55,027 bases of DNA from Kineothrix sp. MSJ-39 (GTDB lineage Bacteria > Bacillota > Clostridia > Lachnospirales > Lachnospiraceae): assembly GCF_018917935.1 (NCBI RefSeq), contig NZ_JAHLPN010000020.1, positions 1 to 55,027 of the forward strand. The letters run 5' to 3'. The position numbers were made by a program, and so were the translations under genes. Positions 51,455 to 55,027 of the stretch are shown piece after piece. Position 1 is the stretch's first letter. Each line of letters begins with the position of its first letter. Under the pieces are notes generated by a model, which saw nothing but the letters and a program-made list of their open reading frames with translations, was not told the DNA's origin and did no database searches.

Positions 51455-52840
51455 ATGGCGGAACAAGGAAAAGAAGGCATGCTGCCAAAAAACATCAGAC
51501 AGATCGGACAGGCTACCGGTAATCAGAAAATATATCTGGAGGATTATGTGATCACGTACCTGCGGCAGATCCTGACACCGGAGGAGAATATGCGTGTCAT
51601 GATCCTGTACGGACACAAGGAGATGATAGAGGACGAGCTTTACTGGTTTGTCAACGGGGCAGTGGAAGCACAGCATGATTTCTTTATGGAAAAGACGATC
51701 ATTGACGAAGAATCGTGGAAAAAGGTCAATGAGATGGCGGAAAAATTCTTTCCGGATCTGACGGTCATGGGCTGGGCGATCACCAGAGAGGATTCCACGG
51801 AGGATCTGGAAGAGCAGATCATGCGGACGCAGCGGCAGTTTTTCAGACCGGATCAGAAGCTGTATTTTGAGTACATAACAAGTGATAAGACCGAAGCATT
51901 GTATCTGCATGAAAAAGGAAAGCGGAACATGCTCAGCGGCTATTACATTTATTATGAAAGAAACGAATGTATGCAAAACTACATGGTTTCCCTGCGGACA
52001 AGGGAACGCCATCCGGAAGAAATGAATGCAGACCATGCAGCGCGGCAATTCCGGGAAGTATGTCAGGAAAAGAAACAGGATCTGCACAAAAAGAGAAGCT
52101 CTGCATTTGCAACCTGTGCCAGTCTGCTTCTTGTCATGGCGATTCTTGTGATCGGTATTACAATGCTGAATAATTATGAAAAGATGCAGAGCATGGAGCG
52201 TGTACTGTATCAGATTTCCGGGAAAATGGATGATGCCACAGAGGCGACAGCGGATGCGGATACAGCACAGGATCAGACAGTGCAGGATGCACTTCTGGCA
52301 GAAAACACGCAGGCGGCAGACCGGACGGCGGAAATGACAGCAGATGCACAGGATATGTCGCAGACGGCAGAAGCCATGCAGACCACCGGAGCGGATGTGA
52401 CAGCGGAGCAGGCAGATCCGGCGATGGCAGAACAGACGGTGGACGGGCAGGCGGCAGGTCAGACAACTGATGAAAATATGACAGCGGAGAATCAGTCAGA
52501 TAACGGACAAGCTGGTGGTGAACAGGAGGTGGATCCAAACACAACTACGGAACCTTCGGACAAGCCGGATGCAGATATTACGCCTGCAGCGGATGAAAAT
52601 GCAGCAGGATCGGACGTGACAGAAAACAGCAGTGCAGATGCTTCCCAACCTGCGGCTGAAACAACCGCGCAGGCGGGCGCCTCACAGGAAACAGTTTATA
52701 TGATCAAGCAGGGGGATACGCTGGCAAAGATCTGTATGCAGTATTATGGCAATCTTTCCAAAATGGGGGAGGTATGTGAAAGAAATCAGATCGAAGACAA
52801 AGATAGTATCTACTATGGACAAAAAATAGTGCTTCCGTAA
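51455..52840 (+). CDS. LysM-domain membrane protein with a possible MPN-like N-terminal domain
   Basis: 461 aa. Residues 1-210 are cytoplasmic, one helix lies at ~216-238, then a long Thr/Ala/Asp/Glu/Gln low-complexity spacer (~255-410), and a C-terminal LysM (413-461; YMIKQGDTLAKICMQYYGN). LysM binds peptidoglycan. The cytoplasmic part (VMILYGHKEMIEDELYWFVN; LTVMGWAITRED; SGYYIYYERN) has the pattern of MPN/JAB folds (WYHSHP-like strand, late YIYYERN) but no metal-binding His, so it would be inactive. The ATG at 51455 follows AAGGAGG. Confidence 0.75.
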   Translation: MAEQGKEGMLPKNIRQIGQATGNQKIYLEDYVITYLRQILTPEENMRVMILYGHKEMIEDELYWFVNGAVEAQHDFFMEKTIIDEESWKKVNEMAEKFFPDLTVMGWAITREDSTEDLEEQIMRTQRQFFRPDQKLYFEYITSDKTEALYLHEKGKRNMLSGYYIYYERNECMQNYMVSLRTRERHPEEMNADHAARQFREVCQEKKQDLHKKRSSAFATCASLLLVMAILVIGITMLNNYEKMQSMERVLYQISGKMDDATEATADADTAQDQTVQDALLAENTQAADRTAEMTADAQDMSQTAEAMQTTGADVTAEQADPAMAEQTVDGQAAGQTTDENMTAENQSDNGQAGGEQEVDPNTTTEPSDKPDADITPAADENAAGSDVTENSSADASQPAAETTAQAGASQETVYMIKQGDTLAKICMQYYGNLSKMGEVCERNQIEDKDSIYYGQKIVLP

Positions 52841-52913
52841 AAAAATATGGTATAATGGATTGTCGCACAGAAAACAGGCGGCGTTGCGTGAAGGTTGTAC
52901 AAAGGAGAATGGA

Positions 52914-54080
52914 ATGAAACAGATCGGAAAGAGCAGGACAGATTATAAAGATAGAATCTTTCATCATAAACTGACGATTGTCTACAGGGTACTTCTGGCG
53001 ATCGTACTTGTGGCGGCGATAGCGGCTGGTGTCAAAATATATCTGGCAAATCAGGTATATACCAAATTTGAAACGATCAAAACGATCGACAAGGTAGGTA
53101 CCTCGGACGGTGTATTCCAGAAATATCAGGACAATCTGCTGACATACAGTAAGGACGGTATTTCTGCCTATGACAAGGATGGCAAACAGCTCTGGAACCA
53201 GACTTATGAAATGCAGGAACCGATCGTTGTATCCAGAGGCGGTCATGTGGCGGTTGCGGATTACAAGGGCAGTCTTTTGTATCTGATCGGACCAAGCGGA
53301 AATGCAACAACGGTAGAGACCAACCTGCCGATTCTGGATCTGGATGTCTCTTCTTCCGGTATTGCGGTTGCAGCACTGCAGGATGATGCGACGATCTACC
53401 TCAGAATGTTTTCGACGACAGGTGATGTGATCTCTGAGATCAAAACATCCATGCAAAAGAGCGGTTATCCGCTTGCGTTCTCTGTTTCGCCGGATAATAT
53501 CAAGGTGGGTGTATCCTATCTGAAAGCAGAGGGCGGCAAGATCAATACCAGTCTGGCATTTTATAATTTTGGCGGTGTCGGGCAGAACGAAACGGATAAC
53601 TTGGTCAGCGGCTATGATTATGCGGGTGAACTGTTTCCGCTGCTGTTTTATCCGAATGAAGATAATGCGCTGGCAGTAGGAGATAAACGTGTTCTGATCC
53701 TGAAAGGAAAGCAGAAGCCGACGCTTCAGACGGAAATAGAACTGGATGCTGAGGTGCAGTCTGTATTTTATAACGGAACCAATTTTGCGCTTGTTTTCCG
53801 CAATACAGAAAAGGACGGCGGTTACAGTATACAGGTATATGATATGAACGGCAGAAAGAAAATGTCGGAAACGATCGATTTTGAATATACGGATCTGATC
53901 GTCGAGAATGACAGGATTCTTGTGTATAACCAGAATCAGCTTGTTATATACGGATTAAACGGTGTGAAAAAATACGAAGGAGAGCTGGGTGGAACGATCC
54001 AGGCGATCGTACCGACTTCTTCCAATACAAAACTGCTTGTTGTATTGGAAGACAGTATTCAGCTGATAAAGTTAAGATAA
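52914..54080 (+). CDS. DUF5711-like membrane-anchored beta-propeller protein
   Basis: 388 aa. One N-terminal helix (about residues 21-41) anchors an extracellular domain of repeated beta blades: YSKDGISAYDKDGKQLWNQT, VAVADYKGSLLYLIG and VAALQDDATIYLRMFS, a PQQ-like propeller. It matches the DUF5711 proteins seen beside LysM genes in Lachnospiraceae. The ATG at 52914 follows AAAGGAG. The CvpA-like gene overlaps its end by one base, so they may act together. Confidence 0.85.
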   Translation: MKQIGKSRTDYKDRIFHHKLTIVYRVLLAIVLVAAIAAGVKIYLANQVYTKFETIKTIDKVGTSDGVFQKYQDNLLTYSKDGISAYDKDGKQLWNQTYEMQEPIVVSRGGHVAVADYKGSLLYLIGPSGNATTVETNLPILDLDVSSSGIAVAALQDDATIYLRMFSTTGDVISEIKTSMQKSGYPLAFSVSPDNIKVGVSYLKAEGGKINTSLAFYNFGGVGQNETDNLVSGYDYAGELFPLLFYPNEDNALAVGDKRVLILKGKQKPTLQTEIELDAEVQSVFYNGTNFALVFRNTEKDGGYSIQVYDMNGRKKMSETIDFEYTDLIVENDRILVYNQNQLVIYGLNGVKKYEGELGGTIQAIVPTSSNTKLLVVLEDSIQLIKLR

Positions 54081-54472
54081 TGGAATTGTTTGATATCATA
54101 GGACTCGTGATCATAGTGGTGGCTGCACTTAGAGGCTTAAGAAGAGGCTTTGTCGTAACACTGGGCAGGCTGTGTGCAGGCATCTTGTCACTTTTGCTTG
54201 TTTACCTGCTCAATACATGGGCATTTGCGCAGCTTGTCCCGACTCTGCTGGTCGACCATCAGGTTGTGGTTGTCAGAGTACTGCTTTGCATCATATTATA
54301 TATTGTTCTGTTTCTGGTATTAAAGACGATCATTCTTTCCCTGCGGATCCTGACAGGGCTTCCTATTATAAAAGGATTGAATAAACTGCTCGGTTTTGGG
54401 GTGGGGGCTGCATATGGAATACTGCTGGTCGGTGTTCTGCGGATGCTCCAGAATATGCTGCCTATTTTCTGA
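54080..54472 (+). CDS. CvpA family membrane protein
   Basis: 130 aa with four helices. The N-terminal FDIIGLVIIVVAALRGLRRG is the standard CvpA opening, and the C-terminal GLNKLLGFGVGAAYGILLVG its last helix. CvpA is linked to colicin V production and purine or stress pathways in enterobacteria; the role here is unknown. Starts at the last base of the preceding stop (taATGG). Somewhat shorter than the 160 aa norm. Confidence 0.88.
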   Translation: MELFDIIGLVIIVVAALRGLRRGFVVTLGRLCAGILSLLLVYLLNTWAFAQLVPTLLVDHQVVVVRVLLCIILYIVLFLVLKTIILSLRILTGLPIIKGLNKLLGFGVGAAYGILLVGVLRMLQNMLPIF

Positions 54473-54716
54473 CACATGTGATACGGCAGAAGCATGCTAT
54501 ATCCGAAAACAAGTATATGTATATGATTTATATGATCTCTTCTATGTTTTTTCTACTGGTTATATACGGAAAAAGATCACGTTTATCTATATAGAAGAAA
54601 AGCATGAAACGGGAATCCGGAAAGAGTAAGACCACAGCATATAGTGCCTGAAAAACACGCTGCCTACAAGCAGGCAAAAAAAGAAAAAGAATTATGAAAA
54701 AATAGGGAAAAGCGTG
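54473..54716. other. Intergenic stretch before the rRNA promoters
   Basis: AT-rich and without a credible gene. A weak GC-type hairpin (GCCT/AGGC near 54661-54675) is followed by an A run, not a T run, so it is not a terminator for the upstream gene on the plus strand. Confidence 0.5.
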
Positions 54717-54745
54717 TTGACAAATAGAAAAGGCAGTGCTATTAT
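54717..54745 (+). promoter_or_regulatory. rRNA promoter P1
   Basis: TTGACA (54717-54722), 17 bases, TATTAT (54740-54745). A near-consensus pair about 250 bases upstream of the 16S gene. Confidence 0.85.
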
Positions 54746-54809
54746 AAAATTCGCCGCGAAAAAGTGGTGTAAATGAGATCGAGAGATCCAAAAGAAAATA
54801 AAAAAGGTG

Positions 54810-54838
54810 TTGACAAACGACAAAACACATGATATTAT
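54810..54838 (+). promoter_or_regulatory. rRNA promoter P2
   Basis: TTGACA (54810-54815), 17 bases, TATTAT (54833-54838). The same TCGAGAGAT sequence appears once before P2 (near 54780) and again after it (near 54851), so the two modules look duplicated. Confidence 0.85.
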
Positions 54839-54995
54839 ATCAGAGTTGCGTCGAGAGATACAACACAGAACCTTGACAAATAAACAGCAATGCAACCCTG
54901 AAAATTCTAAAAAGAATTGTTCAGAGAACAAAACCTAAACAAAGTAAATTAACGGTTAAACTTAGCTAGAGTTAATTTTGACCAAAGATCAAAAC

Positions 54996-55027
54996 TTAAA
55001 CATGAGAGTTTGATCCTGGCTCAGGAT
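54996..55027 (+). rRNA. 16S ribosomal RNA, 5' end only
   Basis: GAGAGTTTGATCCTGGCTCA is the universal 5' sequence of bacterial 16S rRNA. The exact first base is estimated. The gene is cut by the window end. It is on the plus strand behind the two tandem promoters. Confidence 0.95.

Noticed and set aside
54873-54878. Third rRNA promoter
   Set aside because: TTGACA is present, but no TATAAT-like sequence lies 16-18 bases downstream.

Overview
The window reads as a chromosomal segment of a low-to-mid GC Gram-positive anaerobe of the Clostridia, most likely a Lachnospiraceae gut bacterium. The grounds are glgC-glgD pairing, spoVG, a sporulation-type AI-2E family membrane protein, a reverse rubrerythrin next to a PerR-like regulator, AGGAGG-type ribosome binding sites throughout, and lipoproteins with LxGC lipoboxes. 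Assignment to a genus is not possible from the sequence alone. The last ~30 bases are the 5' end of a 16S rRNA gene, preceded by two strong tandem promoters.

Layout. 1-9.3 kb is a loosely organised accessory stretch: a Fic protein with its own upstream half-site array, a YczE-like membrane protein, a DUF3592 protein, an isochorismatase-type hydrolase, a pair of DUF4230 proteins, an acyltransferase, an XRE-AbrB fusion regulator, a flavin reductase-nitroreductase pair, an XRE repressor and a LytTR regulator with a degenerate receiver domain. 9.4-14.4 kb holds rubrerythrin/PerR, a histidine kinase-response regulator pair followed by a 10-codon relic of a second response regulator, an RluA-type pseudouridine synthase and a YtvI-like protein. 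14.4-22.9 kb is one compact operon: a very large solute-binding lipoprotein, two sugar-type ABC permeases, an HlyD-like adaptor, a MacB-core-like membrane protein, an unknown protein and a SurA-like protein, with no ATPase.

23.1-29.6 kb runs mostly on the minus strand: a DUF421 protein, the operon dnaD-like / dnaC(dnaI)-like / prs, and murC. A cluster of six DnaA-box-like nonamers lies between murC and dnaD. 30.0-32.7 kb is glgC-glgD-spoVG. 32.8-35.3 kb is an AT-rich island (MNT-HEPN pair, XRE repressor, small lipoprotein, structured RNA element, RelB-YafQ pair) that separates spoVG from pth-mfd. 39.6-41.5 kb has a CmpB-type membrane protein and a small alarmone synthetase. 41.7-46.0 kb is a complete pstSCAB-phoU operon with PHO-box-like repeats. 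46.1-50.8 kb is pfkA, dnaX, ybaB/ebfC, recR and galM. 50.9-54.5 kb encodes a small membrane protein, a LysM protein, a DUF5711 protein and a CvpA-like protein, then rRNA.

The most interesting signals are non-coding. Two intergenic elements (24463-24675 and 34429-34590) share no long sequence identity but fold identically: a long closing stem, then two adjacent hairpins. Each terminal loop carries GGAT, and the second hairpin has the same TGA/GAAT internal loop in both copies. The helices differ by compensatory changes. One loop matches the published CsrA SELEX consensus at all 12 positions. A separate four-hairpin region with CCCCTC loops (about 22951-23097) behind a promoter looks like a small RNA. 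The DnaA-box cluster in front of the primosome genes is the third notable signal.
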